Part shown: in pieces, positions 7,763 through 17,174 of the stretch
Layout: every line of letters starts with the position of its first letter
How positions within the stretch are numbered: the stretch's first letter is position 1
NCBI GenBank assembly: GCA_016464795.1
Contig: JAEKNN010000052.1
Location: forward strand, 1-51,249
Length of the DNA: 51,249 nucleotides
Reading direction: 5' to 3'
DNA from: Candidatus Amunia macphersoniae
GTDB taxonomy: Bacteria > Chloroflexota > Dormibacteria > Aeolococcales > Aeolococcaceae
Notes under the pieces: generated by a model
The model's input: only the letters and a program-made list of their open reading frames with translations
Databases searched by the model: none
What the model was told of the DNA's origin: nothing
Program-made: the position numbers and the translations under genes

Positions 7763-9004
7763 GTGCAAACTCAGGGTTCGCTGCAGGAGTCCGACCTCGC
7801 CTCGTTGCTGCAGACAATGCAGTCGGAGCGGGCCACGGGCACGCTGACCCTGGAGGGCGATGCGGACAGCGCCGCGCTGTTTTTTCTTTTCGGCCACCTC
7901 TTCCATGCCTCCGGCGGCGGCGGCGAGGGTGAGGGCGTGGTCGTCAAGGCGCTGGGTTGGCGCGATGGGACCTTCCATTTCGATCCGCGCGCCAAGCTCC
8001 CCGCCGAAGAGACCATCAAGTCGTCGCCCGCGGAGCTGATCGCCGCCGCCGAGGACGCCGGAGACTCCAGCCGTCCGGATGATGACCAGGCGCACGCCGA
8101 CACTGCGCCGGCCCTGCGTGCCATCGACAGCCGGAGGTCGTCGTTCGACTCAGACACGTCGGCGGCCGAAGACACCTCGATCTGGAGCCCCGCAGCCTCG
8201 GTTCCGAAAACAGCCGAGCCCGGCCCTCAGGTCAGCTGGTCCGCCCCCGCCTACACCCCATCGGAGTACTCGCCGACCTACGTCCCGGCCGAGCCGGCGC
8301 CGCTTGCCGAGGTGGCCGCCCCGTCGGGCGAAGACTCGTCGGGCCCCGCGCCGGTCACCGCCGGTGCCGCCACCACGGCTCAGGTGGGCAGCCTGCCCAT
8401 CCCTGCCGGCAAGGTGCAGTACGAGGGCCTGAAGAGCGCCTTCGTCGACTTTCCCAGGCTCCTGCGGACGCTGCGCACGGAGCGTCACACCGGCTACATC
8501 CGCTTGGTCAGCGGCGACGACACAGGGGTGCTGCTGTTCCGCGAGGGCGAGCTCATCGAGGCTGAGGCCGGTGAGCACGGCAGCGCGCACGGCGAGGAGG
8601 CGTTCATCACCTTCCGGCGCCAGATGGACACCGGCGTGGGCCTCATCGACGTCATCGACCTCGACAGCGAGACTGTCAGCGCGGTGGCGCGCCTGCTCAC
8701 CGGGCCGCCGCACTTCACCGGGCTGCTGGCGCGCTTCGTGAACTTCAGCGCGCTGCTCGAATACCTGGCCGAGGAGGGCAAGGACGGATCGGTGATCGTG
8801 GTGGGTGGCTCACAGACCGGAGTGATCCTGCTCGAGAAGGGCGGAATCCTCGCTGCGTACACGGCCGGCTCACGCCAGCCCGAGAAGGCCACCGAGCAGG
8901 TGGCCAGCCTGGCCGAGGAACGGCCGGCGCGAATCGAGGTTCGCGGTGATGACAGCTCCCGCGCCGGCATCGACGTCGAGGCGGCCCTCTCCCGGCCCTA
9001 CTGA
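7763..9004 (+). CDS. DUF4388 protein with two copies of the domain
   Basis: About 413 residues. An N-terminal DUF4388-type domain (GSLQESDLASLLQTMQSERA, then TGTLTLEGD and FFLFGHLFHA) is followed by a long Ser/Pro/Ala/Glu-rich linker (roughly residues 100-225) and a second similar domain (LLRTLRTERHTGYIRL, LLFREGELIEAE). A third, weaker relative follows (FSALLEYLAEEGKDGSVIVV). DUF4388 domains occur in bacterial signalling proteins and are linked to gliding and polarity proteins; the exact role is unknown. The GTG at 7763 follows AGGAG by 8 bases. A TACCAT box at about 7689-7694 may be the -10 element. No membrane segment is present. Confidence 0.72.
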   Translation: MQTQGSLQESDLASLLQTMQSERATGTLTLEGDADSAALFFLFGHLFHASGGGGEGEGVVVKALGWRDGTFHFDPRAKLPAEETIKSSPAELIAAAEDAGDSSRPDDDQAHADTAPALRAIDSRRSSFDSDTSAAEDTSIWSPAASVPKTAEPGPQVSWSAPAYTPSEYSPTYVPAEPAPLAEVAAPSGEDSSGPAPVTAGAATTAQVGSLPIPAGKVQYEGLKSAFVDFPRLLRTLRTERHTGYIRLVSGDDTGVLLFREGELIEAEAGEHGSAHGEEAFITFRRQMDTGVGLIDVIDLDSETVSAVARLLTGPPHFTGLLARFVNFSALLEYLAEEGKDGSVIVVGGSQTGVILLEKGGILAAYTAGSRQPEKATEQVASLAEERPARIEVRGDDSSRAGIDVEAALSRPY

Positions 9005-9041
9005 CCTGGCCTTCGCCGCTCCTCGCACACTGAGGCGGGCG

Positions 9042-10760
9042 GTGCGAGCCCTGGCCGGCTGTGTCGCTGCCGCGGCTCTCGCCGTTGTCCTCACCGGCTG
9101 CTTCTCGGCCCCCCCCCAGATCACCTCCCTGGAGCCCAACCGCGGGTCAACGGGTGTGCCCGCCGACTCCCCAGTGCGGGTGATCTTCGACAAGCCGGTG
9201 TTGCACTCGAGCGTCGACGGCCGATTCACGGTCGACCGGAGCATTCCCGGGTGTGACTTCGCAACCCTGTTCACTGCCCTCTCCACGGCGCCATGTTCGA
9301 TCCATTGGCTCGAGAACGCGCCCGGCTTCGAGTTCCGTCATACCGGCGCGGTCTTCGCTCCACTCACCATGTACACCTTCACCCTGGCGGGCGGCTTCAC
9401 CGACAGCCAGGGTGAGCGCAACGGCCTCGACCATCATTGGGACCTCACCAGCGCACCGCCTCCGCGGCTCTCCTCGACAGTCCCGGCAGACCGCGTGGCT
9501 GATGTTGGCGTCGATGCGCCACTGGCGGCGTCCTTCACAGCCCCGATGGACGGGCCCAAGACAGCGGCGGCGATCAGCTTGCGGCCCACCGTGTCCGGCA
9601 CTCGGGTGGTTCGCAACGCCTCCGACCACAGTCGCTTCGTGATCCTTCCGGGACAGTTGCTGCAGCCAGGGATCACCTACACCATCGCCATCGACGCCTC
9701 GGCACGGGGCGAGGACGAGCAGGCGCTTCTCGCTCCTGCCGCCATCCGCTTCACCGTCGGAGCGAGGCTGGAGAGCGCCCACGCCGTCCTCCTTGCCGGA
9801 GCGTCCGGGGCCAACGCGACCGAGGTGCTGCTGCCAGCCCTGGCTCCCGCCGCAATCGGGGACCCGATCGCCGTCCCGGTGCTGATGCGTGCCCGCCTCT
9901 GCTCGTCGGCCACAGGATGCGGCAGTGTCGCCGACCACGCCCCGCTGGAGACGTATGAGGCAGCCACCGTGACGCGCGACGGTTCCCACATCGCGGTTGT
10001 CGTGGACGACGCGGTCACCGCGTCCTCGGTGCTCGAGGTCGTCGACACCGTGTACAACACGACGGTCACCACAGCCGCCGGCGGGGTCAGGCCCTCGTGG
10101 TCGCCCGACGGGTCCAAGCTGGCCCTGGTGACCGGCAGCGCAGTCGAGGTGGTGGCGGTCCCCTCCGGGACGGTGACGGGCGTCGAGGATGGTGTCGGCC
10201 TCACCGCGGCGCCGCTCTGGTCGGGCGAGTCCACCCTGGTGTTGAGCATCGGCGCCTCCGCGGCGGGGCCGGGGTCAGTGCAGTTGGTGAACCTGACCGT
10301 GGCCGCGCGGTACGCGCTTCCCGGAGTGCCGCCCGGCTCCACAGCAGAGGCGGTGTCGGCGGCGGGCGATCGGGTGGCCATCGCCGCCCCGAATGGCGGA
10401 GTGTTGGTGGTGCCGGCGGCGGGTGCTCCCGGCGCTGCACAGCCGCTCCCCGGACAGCTCGACCCCCTCGGGTTCTCCGGGGAAGGCACAGTGATCGCCG
10501 TCAACCCTGACACCAATCAGCTGGTGCGGGTCAGCGTGGCCGGCGGCGACACCACCACCGTGGGGCTCGGCAGTGGGGTGGTCGACCTTCAGACGGTGCA
10601 GGTGGCGCCTGATGGGCGCCGGCTGGTGTACGTGGCAGCCGACCCCACCGGCCGCCGCCAGGCATACGTGGCCAACGCCGATGGCAGCGGCGCCCTGCTG
10701 ATCACCAGGTTCGCCGGTGACACCGGGCTGGAATCTCAGGCGATCGGCTTTCGCGACTGA
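9042..10760 (+). CDS. Lipoprotein with bacterial Ig-like domains and a C-terminal propeller
   Basis: Exported 572-residue protein. From GTG 9042, 7 bases after GAGG, the N-terminus is MRALAGCVAAAALAVVLTGC, a perfect lipoprotein signal with lipidated Cys20. An in-frame start at 8946 would add 32 residues and overlap the DUF4388 gene, so it is less likely. Residues about 25-245 hold two SbsA-type Ig-like modules (SLEPNRGSTGVPADSPVRV and SSTVPADRVADVGVDAPL). The rest has WD40/TolB-like repeats such as VTRDGSHIAVVVDD, RPSWSPDGSKLALVTG and VAPDGRRLVYVAAD. It probably sits on the outer face of the membrane. Ligand unknown. Confidence 0.8.
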   Translation: MRALAGCVAAAALAVVLTGCFSAPPQITSLEPNRGSTGVPADSPVRVIFDKPVLHSSVDGRFTVDRSIPGCDFATLFTALSTAPCSIHWLENAPGFEFRHTGAVFAPLTMYTFTLAGGFTDSQGERNGLDHHWDLTSAPPPRLSSTVPADRVADVGVDAPLAASFTAPMDGPKTAAAISLRPTVSGTRVVRNASDHSRFVILPGQLLQPGITYTIAIDASARGEDEQALLAPAAIRFTVGARLESAHAVLLAGASGANATEVLLPALAPAAIGDPIAVPVLMRARLCSSATGCGSVADHAPLETYEAATVTRDGSHIAVVVDDAVTASSVLEVVDTVYNTTVTTAAGGVRPSWSPDGSKLALVTGSAVEVVAVPSGTVTGVEDGVGLTAAPLWSGESTLVLSIGASAAGPGSVQLVNLTVAARYALPGVPPGSTAEAVSAAGDRVAIAAPNGGVLVVPAAGAPGAAQPLPGQLDPLGFSGEGTVIAVNPDTNQLVRVSVAGGDTTTVGLGSGVVDLQTVQVAPDGRRLVYVAADPTGRRQAYVANADGSGALLITRFAGDTGLESQAIGFRD

Positions 10761-10794
10761 CCGGGCGGCACAAGCTCTTGGGTAGGCTGCGGAG

Positions 10795-11946
10795 GTGGCC
10801 ATCCCTCTGCTCTTCCTGATCGCTGACACCGGCGGCGGGCATCGCGCCGGTGCCACCGCGGTGGCCCGGCGAATCGAGCGGGACAGTCCGGGGACGTTCG
10901 ACGTGCACATCGTGGATCCGGTGGCCAGCGGCTCACCAGCGCTCCTGGGACGCACGGCTGACCTCTATGGCCCGCTCATCCAGCACGCCCGCTGGTTGTG
11001 GGCAGCGATGTACCACGCCACCAACTCGCGCGCGGCCATTCGGATGCTGCGAGGATCGGCGCTGCGACCCGTCCGCGACGCCGTCGCGCAGTTGCTCACC
11101 TGCCTCCGCCCCGCAGCAGTGGTGTCGTTCCACCCGCTGCTCAACCACCTGGCCGCGCAGGCAGTGCATACCGGTGCCTTCCCACGAGTTCCTGTGATCA
11201 CAGTCATCACCGACCTCGTCGACGTCCACGCCGGTTGGGCCTGCCGTGACGTCGACGCCGTGGTCATCCCCTCCCCCGGGGGGCTTGATCGCTGCCGCAG
11301 GGCAGGGATCCCGGCTCACCGCTGTCATCAGCTGGGGCTGCCTGTCGGCTCCGCCTTCGCGCGGCCGCTGCCCACCGACCAGGAGCGGCGGGAGCTGCGC
11401 CACCGATTGGGCCTGGCTGACGATCGCTTCACGGTGCTGGTCTGCAGCGGCGCTGACGGCTCCGGCGGTCTGGACAGACGGGCCCAGGCCATCGCAGCCG
11501 CCCGGCTCGACGTCGGCATGGCGGTCATCTGCGGTCGCAACGCGCGGGCCCGCCGTCGGCTCGAAGGGCTGCGTGACCGTGCCGGTCGTTCGATCCCTGT
11601 CCACGGCTTCGTCGACGACATGGCCGACTGGATGCGCGCCGCCGACCTGGTGGTGACCAAGGCGGGCCCCGGCACCATCGTCGAGTCCCTCTGCTCAGGG
11701 CTGCCCATGCTGCTGACCTGGTACATCCCCGGCCAGGAGCGTGGCAACCTCGAGTGGCTGGTGGACACAGGGGCTGGGCGGTACGTCCCTGGCGTCGGCC
11801 AGCTGGTGGACGCCGTCGATGAGCTGTCGGCGCCCCGCTCACCAGGATTGGCGGCGATGCGCTCGGCCGTCGCCGCAGTGGCGCGGCCCGAGGCAACCGA
11901 GCGGATCGCCGCCCTGATCAGCGGTATGGCCGGTGGGCGGACGTGA
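10795..11946 (+). CDS. MGDG-synthase/MurG-type glycosyltransferase
   Basis: A 383-residue GT28-like glycosyltransferase that most likely transfers a sugar from a nucleotide sugar to a membrane lipid such as diacylglycerol. The N-terminal half has the MGDG-synthase pattern: [24 protein letters not shown] and VITDLVDVHAGW. The C-terminal half has the donor-binding region VTKAGPGTIVESLCSGLPML followed by PGQERGN. No membrane helix is present, so membrane association would be peripheral. The GTG start overlaps a GCGGAG ribosome site region and lies 6 bases after TAGGCT. The stop overlaps the recF start by 4 bases, making an unexpected glycolipid-recF coupling. Confidence 0.82.
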   Translation: MAIPLLFLIADTGGGHRAGATAVARRIERDSPGTFDVHIVDPVASGSPALLGRTADLYGPLIQHARWLWAAMYHATNSRAAIRMLRGSALRPVRDAVAQLLTCLRPAAVVSFHPLLNHLAAQAVHTGAFPRVPVITVITDLVDVHAGWACRDVDAVVIPSPGGLDRCRRAGIPAHRCHQLGLPVGSAFARPLPTDQERRELRHRLGLADDRFTVLVCSGADGSGGLDRRAQAIAAARLDVGMAVICGRNARARRRLEGLRDRAGRSIPVHGFVDDMADWMRAADLVVTKAGPGTIVESLCSGLPMLLTWYIPGQERGNLEWLVDTGAGRYVPGVGQLVDAVDELSAPRSPGLAAMRSAVAAVARPEATERIAALISGMAGGRT

Positions 11947-13115
11947 CCAACACACTCATGCTGCCCCCGGTCGCCGAGGGCGCCTGCAGCCTGGAGCGTT
12001 TGCGCATCTACGCCTTCCGTAACTACGCCGAGCAGTCCGTGGAGTTCGGACCGGGCATCAATGTGGTCGGCGGGCGCAACGCCCAGGGCAAGACCAACCT
12101 CCTGGAGGCCGTGGCGACCCTGCTGTTGACCCGCTCACCGCGAGCCTCGACATCTGCCGACGTGGTCGCCTGGGGGAGTGACGAGGCCCTGGTCGAGGCC
12201 CGCGTCGTCCGCCCGGCTGCTGATCGCACCCTGGCGATCCGCTTTCGTCGCGACCTCGGGTCGGGGCGGGTCACTCGCACCGCCACCGTGGACGGCAGCC
12301 CGCGTCCGGCGCGCGACCTGCTCGGACTGTGCCCGGTGGTTCTCTTCTGGCCCGAGGACCTGCAGCTGGTCAAGGCCGGTCCCGACGGACGCCGGCGCCT
12401 GCTCGACGTCGTTCTGTCCCAGCTCGACGCCCGGGCCGCGGCCGACCTGCTCCGCTACCGGCACGTCCTGGAGCAGCGCAACTCGCTGCTGCGCCAGATC
12501 CGGGCGGGCTCCGCGTCACCGGCGCCGTTGCAGGGGTTCACCCGGGAGCTGGTCAGCAGCGGGTCACGCATCCAGGTGGCGCGCGCGGCACTGGTGGAGG
12601 CGCTGATCCCCCACGGGCGTGAGGCGCTGGCCCAGATCGGCGGTGGCGAGGAGTTGGGTCTGCACTACCTGCCCGACGGGGGCATGGAGCGCGGCGATGG
12701 CCTGGAGGCGACCGAGCAGGCGCTGGCCGCAACCCTGCGCCGCCGCCATGAGGAGGAGATCGCTCGCGGCGCCACCCTGGCCGGCCCTCACCGCGACGAT
12801 CTCGAGCTGCTCATCGACGGCCGCCCCGCCCGGAGCGCGGCCTCCCAAGGCCAGCAGCGCAGCATCGTGCTCGCCCTCAAACTTGCCGAGGTGCGCCACA
12901 TCGCCGCCCGAGCCGGCGTTATGCCTGTGCTCCTCCTCGACGACGTGCTCAGCGAGCTCGACCCCGGTCGGCGCCACGATCTCCTCTCGGGCCTTGCGGC
13001 CGCCGGCTTGCAGACGCTGATCACCAGCAGTGAGCTGCTGCCCGGCTCGCTGCCACCGGGCACCCGTCGCTTCGAGGTTGCCGCCGGCAGGGTTGTCGCG
13101 GAGGCTCGGGCCTGA
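11943..13115 (+). CDS. recF: DNA replication and repair protein RecF
   Basis: ABC-type ATPase that loads RecA at single-strand gaps and takes part in replication restart. Walker A is GGRNAQGKT (about residues 43-51) within the typical context NYAEQSVEFGPGINVVGG. The signature region near SQGQQRSIVLALKLAE and the Walker B segment PVLLLDDVLSELD are both visible. At 390 residues it is normal for RecF. It begins with GTG inside the preceding stop and ends TGATG shared with the dciA start. Unlike the classic dnaA-dnaN-recF order, recF here is separated from dnaN by four genes. Confidence 0.95.
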   Translation: MTNTLMLPPVAEGACSLERLRIYAFRNYAEQSVEFGPGINVVGGRNAQGKTNLLEAVATLLLTRSPRASTSADVVAWGSDEALVEARVVRPAADRTLAIRFRRDLGSGRVTRTATVDGSPRPARDLLGLCPVVLFWPEDLQLVKAGPDGRRRLLDVVLSQLDARAAADLLRYRHVLEQRNSLLRQIRAGSASPAPLQGFTRELVSSGSRIQVARAALVEALIPHGREALAQIGGGEELGLHYLPDGGMERGDGLEATEQALAATLRRRHEEEIARGATLAGPHRDDLELLIDGRPARSAASQGQQRSIVLALKLAEVRHIAARAGVMPVLLLDDVLSELDPGRRHDLLSGLAAAGLQTLITSSELLPGSLPPGTRRFEVAAGRVVAEARA

Positions 13116-13420
13116 TGGAGCGCATCTCGGACGCGGAGCGCCTCTCCGATCTCATCGACCCGGCCCTGCGCGGTCTCGGTGTCCGTGGGCGGGTGCGCGA
13201 GGTGCAGGTGCGTGAGGTCTTCGATGAGGTGATCGGGCCGGCGTTGGCCCCGATGTGCCGGGCCATCAGCCTCGAGCGCGGGGTGCTGCTCGTGGGCGTG
13301 GCCAACACCGCGCTCAGCCATCAGATGCATCTCGACTCACTGGGGCTGATCGCGGCGCTGAACCAGCGCCTGGGCGCGTCCACGGTGCGCCGGCTGCGCT
13401 TCAGCACCCTGGAGAGCTGA
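13115..13420 (+). CDS. dciA: DUF721 protein, DciA-type helicase loader
   Basis: A 101-residue DUF721 protein. The conserved core is seen as VREVFDEVIGPALAPMCRAI, then LERGVLLVGVANTALSHQM and a C-terminal RRLRFSTLES. DUF721 proteins of bacteria lacking DnaC/DnaI act as DciA, which recruits the replicative helicase DnaB. Its position directly after recF (overlap TGATG) near the origin supports that role. The gene ends only 3 bases before the convergent ABC-transporter gene, leaving no space for a terminator. Confidence 0.85.
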   Translation: MERISDAERLSDLIDPALRGLGVRGRVREVQVREVFDEVIGPALAPMCRAISLERGVLLVGVANTALSHQMHLDSLGLIAALNQRLGASTVRRLRFSTLES

Positions 13421-13423
13421 TCG

Positions 13424-15328
13424 TCAGGCGGGTGTCGTCGCCGGCACCTCGACCGTTGCCTGCCCTTCGAACTGGGTCCTGTAGAGCTCCGCGTACAACC
13501 CATCGGCGGCGAGCAGGGCGGCGTGGGTGCCCTGTTCGACGATGCGCCCGCCGTCGATGACCAGGATCATGTCGGCCTCGCGCACCGTCGACAGCCGGTG
13601 GGCGATCACCAGTGAGGTCCTGCCGCTGAGAGCGCGCTTGAGCGCCTCCTGCACCGCCGCCTCGGACTCGGAGTCGAGGTGCGCGGTGGCCTCGTCCAGG
13701 ACCACCACGTCCGGTGCTTTGAGCAACAGGCGAGCGATCGCGATGCGCTGCTTCTCCCCACCCGAGAGGCGGTAGCCGCGATCACCGACCAGCGTGTCCA
13801 GCCGATCCGGCAGTGACTTCACGAGCGGGAGGATCTGTGCGTTGCGCAGGGCCTCGAACAGCTCCTCGTCGGTGGCGTCGGGCTTGGCGTACATCAGGTT
13901 GGAGCGAATCGTCTCGTGGAAGAGGTGCGCGTCCTGGGTGACCACGCCCACGATGGCTCGGATCGATTCGAGAGTGGCGTCGCGGACGTCGATCCCGTTG
14001 ATGCGGACGGCGCCGGCGCGCACGTCGTAGAGCCGCGGCACCAGGTGGCTGAGCGTCGTTTTGCCCGCGCCGGACGGTCCGACCAGCGCCACCAGCTGTC
14101 CCGGCCGAGCCGTGAAGCTGACGTCGAAGAGCACCTGCTGGTTGTTGGTCCGTTCCAGCACCGCCACCGACTCCAGCGAGGCCAGCGACACCTCCGCCGC
14201 CGCCGGGTAGCGAAAGTCGACGTGATCGAACTCGATGGTGGCGGCGCCGCGGCTGATCGGCACCGCGGCGGGCTTCTCGGCGATCATCGGCGGCAGGTCG
14301 ATCACCTCGAAGACGCGATCGAAGCTGACCAGGGCGGTCATCACGTCCACCTGGACGTTGGACAGCGCGGTCAGCGGTCCGTACAGCCTGGTGAGGAAGG
14401 CGGTGAGCGCGACGACGGTGCCGACCATGAGCTCACCGCGGGCGGCCAGCACCCCGCCAAGCCCGTAGACGAGCGCTGTCGCCAGCGAAGCGGTGAGCAG
14501 CAGCGACGTCATGAAGACGCGCGCGTACATCGCCTGCGTCACCCCGATGTCACGCACCCGCCGCGCTTTGGACGCGAAGGCACGAACCTCCTCGGCGGGA
14601 TGGCCGAAGAGCTTGACGAGGAGCGCGCCCGACACGTTGAACCGCTCGCTCATGGTGGTGTTCATCTGGGCGTTGAGGTTGTACGACTCGCGCGTGATCC
14701 CGGCCAGGCGGTGTCCCACCCAGCGGGCGGGGAAGATGAACACCGGCAGAAGCACCAGCGACAGCAGGGTGATCTGCCAGGAGAGGAAGAACATCGCGAC
14801 CAGGGTGATGGTCACCCCGATGACGTTGCCGACGACCGATGAGAACGTGTCGGTGAATGCCTGCTGGGCGCCGAGGACGTCATTGTTGAGACGCGAGATG
14901 AGGGCTCCGGTCTGGGTGCGCGTGAAGAACGAGATCGGCATCTCGTTGATGTGGCCGAAGACCTTGGTGCGCATGTCGAAGATGAGCCCCTCGCCGACTC
15001 GCGAGGAGATCCACCGCTGGGCCAGGCCGAGCAGGGCGTCGAAGATGGCCAACCCGGCAACCACGGCCGCCAGCACGATGACGAGGTTGACGTTGTGACC
15101 GAGGATGCCGCTGTCGATGATCGACCGGTAGATGAGCGGGTTGGCCGCTCCCACGATGGCATCGATGATGATCAGCAGCAGGAATACGGCGAGAGCCCCC
15201 CGGTACGGCCTGGCGAAGCCCGCGATGCGACGGACGATGCCCGCCGTCAGGCGGTGCGTCTTGATCGATTCGTCGCCGCGCAGGGACCGCATCAGGTTCC
15301 AGCCGCTATGGCCCATGCCCATGCTCAT
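13424..15328 (-). CDS. ABC-type exporter, fused membrane and ATPase domains
   Basis: Half-transporter of about 634 residues that would work as a homodimer to export lipids, drugs or peptides. Six membrane helices lie in the first 320 residues (first at about ALAVFLLLIIIDAIVGAANP). The nucleotide-binding domain contains Walker A VGPSGAGKTT, Q-loop VTQDAHLF, signature LSGGEKQRIAIARLLL, Walker B VVVLDEATAHLD and the H-loop LVIAHRLSTV. Start chosen at ATG 15328 (MSMGMGHSGW). An in-frame ATG at 15367 preceded by GAGG would add 13 residues. No partner gene or substrate-binding protein is adjacent, so the substrate stays open. Confidence 0.92.
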   Translation of the reverse strand: MSMGMGHSGWNLMRSLRGDESIKTHRLTAGIVRRIAGFARPYRGALAVFLLLIIIDAIVGAANPLIYRSIIDSGILGHNVNLVIVLAAVVAGLAIFDALLGLAQRWISSRVGEGLIFDMRTKVFGHINEMPISFFTRTQTGALISRLNNDVLGAQQAFTDTFSSVVGNVIGVTITLVAMFFLSWQITLLSLVLLPVFIFPARWVGHRLAGITRESYNLNAQMNTTMSERFNVSGALLVKLFGHPAEEVRAFASKARRVRDIGVTQAMYARVFMTSLLLTASLATALVYGLGGVLAARGELMVGTVVALTAFLTRLYGPLTALSNVQVDVMTALVSFDRVFEVIDLPPMIAEKPAAVPISRGAATIEFDHVDFRYPAAAEVSLASLESVAVLERTNNQQVLFDVSFTARPGQLVALVGPSGAGKTTLSHLVPRLYDVRAGAVRINGIDVRDATLESIRAIVGVVTQDAHLFHETIRSNLMYAKPDATDEELFEALRNAQILPLVKSLPDRLDTLVGDRGYRLSGGEKQRIAIARLLLKAPDVVVLDEATAHLDSESEAAVQEALKRALSGRTSLVIAHRLSTVREADMILVIDGGRIVEQGTHAALLAADGLYAELYRTQFEGQATVEVPATTPA

Positions 15329-15386
15329 CGCCCGCCGCCCAGTGTCAACCTCATGCGCTGCGAGCATGACACCTCGGCGGGATCCA

Positions 15387-16370
15387 TCAGTCGCCGCGGA
15401 TCACCTCGATGACCACCTTGCCAAACTTCGCCCCGGCGGTGAAGCGCTCGTAGGCGCGCTCAGCGTCGTGGAGCGCGAATCTCGCGGCCACCGGCACGTG
15501 CACCAGCCCGCTTGCCAGCAACGGCAGGACCTCGACCTCGAGGCGCCGAGCGCAGAGCGCCTTCTCCTCCAGCGGGCGCGCGCGCAGGGTCGAGGCCATC
15601 ACCTGCCCACGCTTGCCCATCAGAGCACGCAGGTCGATCTCGGTGCGGGCACCGGCTCCGATGCCGATGACCACGATCCGTCCCCGGGTGGCCAGCGCCG
15701 CGATGTCGGCGGCGAGGTTGGGAGCGCCGACCAACTCCAGGATGACGTCGAAGGGCCCGGCGGCGGCGAGCTCGCCGGGAGCGATCACCGCCTCAGCTCC
15801 CAGGGCTTGCACCTGGTCGCGGAGGCTCTCGGCCCTCACAGAGGCGGTGACGCGCGCTCCGGCGCGCACCGCCAGCTGCACTGCGGCCACGCCGACCCCG
15901 CCGGCCGCTCCATTGATGAGCACCCGCTCGCCCATTCGCAGGCCCGCCTGGGTGAACAGCGCGTCATGGGCGGTGGTGAACGTCTCCGCGAAGCCTCCCG
16001 CCTGCACCCAGTCGATGCCGTGCGGAACCGGCAGGAGAGTGCGCTCGTGGGCGCTGATCAACTCGGCCTGGCCGCCTCCGCCGACCACGGCCATGACTGC
16101 GTCGCCGGGCGCGAAGCGGGTCGACGCCGGCCCCACCGCCATCACCTCTCCGGCGAACTCCAGACCGGGAATGTCCGGCGGGCTGTTCGGCGGGGCTGGG
16201 TACATGCCCTTCAATTGCATGAGATCCGCGCCGTTGAGGCCGGCGGCATGGACTCTCACCAGCGCCTCGCCCGTCCCCGGCTGCGGGTCGGCGTGCTCGG
16301 TCACCTCCAGCCGGCCCGGCTCCACGATCGTGACGGCTCGCACCAGCCCAAGCGTAGCGTCCCGTGACAT
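15387..16370 (-). CDS. NADPH:quinone oxidoreductase-like MDR protein
   Basis: Zinc-independent medium-chain dehydrogenase/reductase of about 327 residues. It has the GroES-like N-terminal part (VHAAGLNGADLMQLKG, PGLEFAGEV) and the nucleotide-binding fold with NGAAGGVGVAAVQLA. The C-terminus YERFTAGAKFGKVVIEV is typical of QOR enzymes. It probably reduces quinones or reactive enones using NADPH. ATG 16370 is taken as start; GTG 16343 (VRAVTIVEPG) matches the usual family N-terminus and is equally possible. Neither has a good ribosome site. It lies 58 bases upstream of the ABC gene in the same direction and may be co-transcribed. Confidence 0.87.
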   Translation of the reverse strand: MSRDATLGLVRAVTIVEPGRLEVTEHADPQPGTGEALVRVHAAGLNGADLMQLKGMYPAPPNSPPDIPGLEFAGEVMAVGPASTRFAPGDAVMAVVGGGGQAELISAHERTLLPVPHGIDWVQAGGFAETFTTAHDALFTQAGLRMGERVLINGAAGGVGVAAVQLAVRAGARVTASVRAESLRDQVQALGAEAVIAPGELAAAGPFDVILELVGAPNLAADIAALATRGRIVVIGIGAGARTEIDLRALMGKRGQVMASTLRARPLEEKALCARRLEVEVLPLLASGLVHVPVAARFALHDAERAYERFTAGAKFGKVVIEVIRGD

Positions 16371-16466
16371 AACCCGAACCGTGCGCCGGCTGGCGGTGGC
16401 TACCATGCATCGCTGTGGCGTTCACCGACGCTGCCTCGTTCGCGCAGCCAACCACACGAGGTGTCC

Positions 16467-17072
16467 ATGACAGCACGCTCCGCTCTCCGAGTTGACGCCA
16501 CGGCGCTGTGTTCGGTCGCTCTGCTGGCCGGTTGCGGCAGCGCCACCTCCCCGACCGTCAAGGCCCCCTCCTCGGCGAGATCGTCACCGTCCGCGGCAAC
16601 CTCCTCGGCGGCGAGCGGCACCGCCAACAAGGCCCTGACCGTCGCTCTGTCGCCCTCCGACCTGCCATCGCCCGCCTCATCCTTCACGCAGTCGAGCGAC
16701 GGCCTCCTGGCCAGCACCCCCAACACCGATGCGCGAGTATTTGCCAGCTCTGATGGCACCACCAAGGTGGAGATCGACCTGGCCGTCGACACCAGTGCCA
16801 GCGCCGCAACCACCGACTACACGGCCTACAACAGCGCCGCACAGAAGCAGGTCGCGACTCAGACGAGCCAGTCGACGCCGAGTATCGGCACCCAGGCCAA
16901 CGAATACGTCGGCACCGCCGTCAGCGGCAACAGCGTGGTCTCACTGGCCTTTGCCCAGGGCTCGGTCATCTGCGTGGTGACCATGGTGATGAGCGGCGGC
17001 GCCGGGGACGCCGCCGTCGCCGAAGCCATCGCCAAGGCCCAAGTCCAAAAGGTGAGCGCCGCCGGCCTCTAA
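16467..17072 (+). CDS. Small secreted lipoprotein, unknown function
   Basis: A 201-residue protein starting at ATG 16467 after GAGGTGTCC. The signal peptide ends VALLAGC with the lipidated Cys at about residue 23. A Ser/Ala/Thr-rich linker follows (about 25-55). The mature domain (ALTVALSPSDLP, TTKVEIDLAVDTS, SVVSLAFAQGSVICVVTMVM) looks beta-rich. No known family recognised. A TACCAT box at 16402-16407 may be the -10 element. It ends upstream of the twin-hairpin terminator shared with dnaN. Confidence 0.7.
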   Translation: MTARSALRVDATALCSVALLAGCGSATSPTVKAPSSARSSPSAATSSAASGTANKALTVALSPSDLPSPASSFTQSSDGLLASTPNTDARVFASSDGTTKVEIDLAVDTSASAATTDYTAYNSAAQKQVATQTSQSTPSIGTQANEYVGTAVSGNSVVSLAFAQGSVICVVTMVMSGGAGDAAVAEAIAKAQVQKVSAAGL

Positions 17073-17123
17073 CGCAAGCGTCGCCAAGCGACAGCGGCGC
17101 GCGAGGCGCGCCGAGGGTGAGGG

Positions 17124-17172
17124 TGGTCGGATTCACTCCGACCATGCGAGGGGGCGGGATCTGCCCGCCCCC
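17124..17172. terminator. Twin-hairpin bidirectional terminator between lipoprotein and dnaN
   Basis: Two hairpins lie between convergent stops. TGGTCGG (17124-17130) pairs with CCGACCA (17138-17144). GGGGGCGGG (17150-17158) pairs with CCCGCCCCC (17164-17172) around the 5-base loop ATCTG. The same loop and stem length recur at 49352-49374. There is no long T-run. Confidence 0.6.
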
Positions 17173-17174
17173 TG

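Noticed and set aside
13916..14842. 308-residue plus-strand frame opposite the ABC exporter
   Set aside because: Low-complexity Arg/Gly/His composition; the exporter motifs on the minus strand are certain.
15132..16367. 411-residue plus-strand frame opposite the quinone oxidoreductase gene
   Set aside because: Shadow of a clear enzyme gene, with no domain pattern.
17127..17141. GTCGG-N7-CCGAC as a third Rrf2 operator
   Set aside because: The arms are in the opposite order, it lies in a convergent gap and fits a terminator hairpin.
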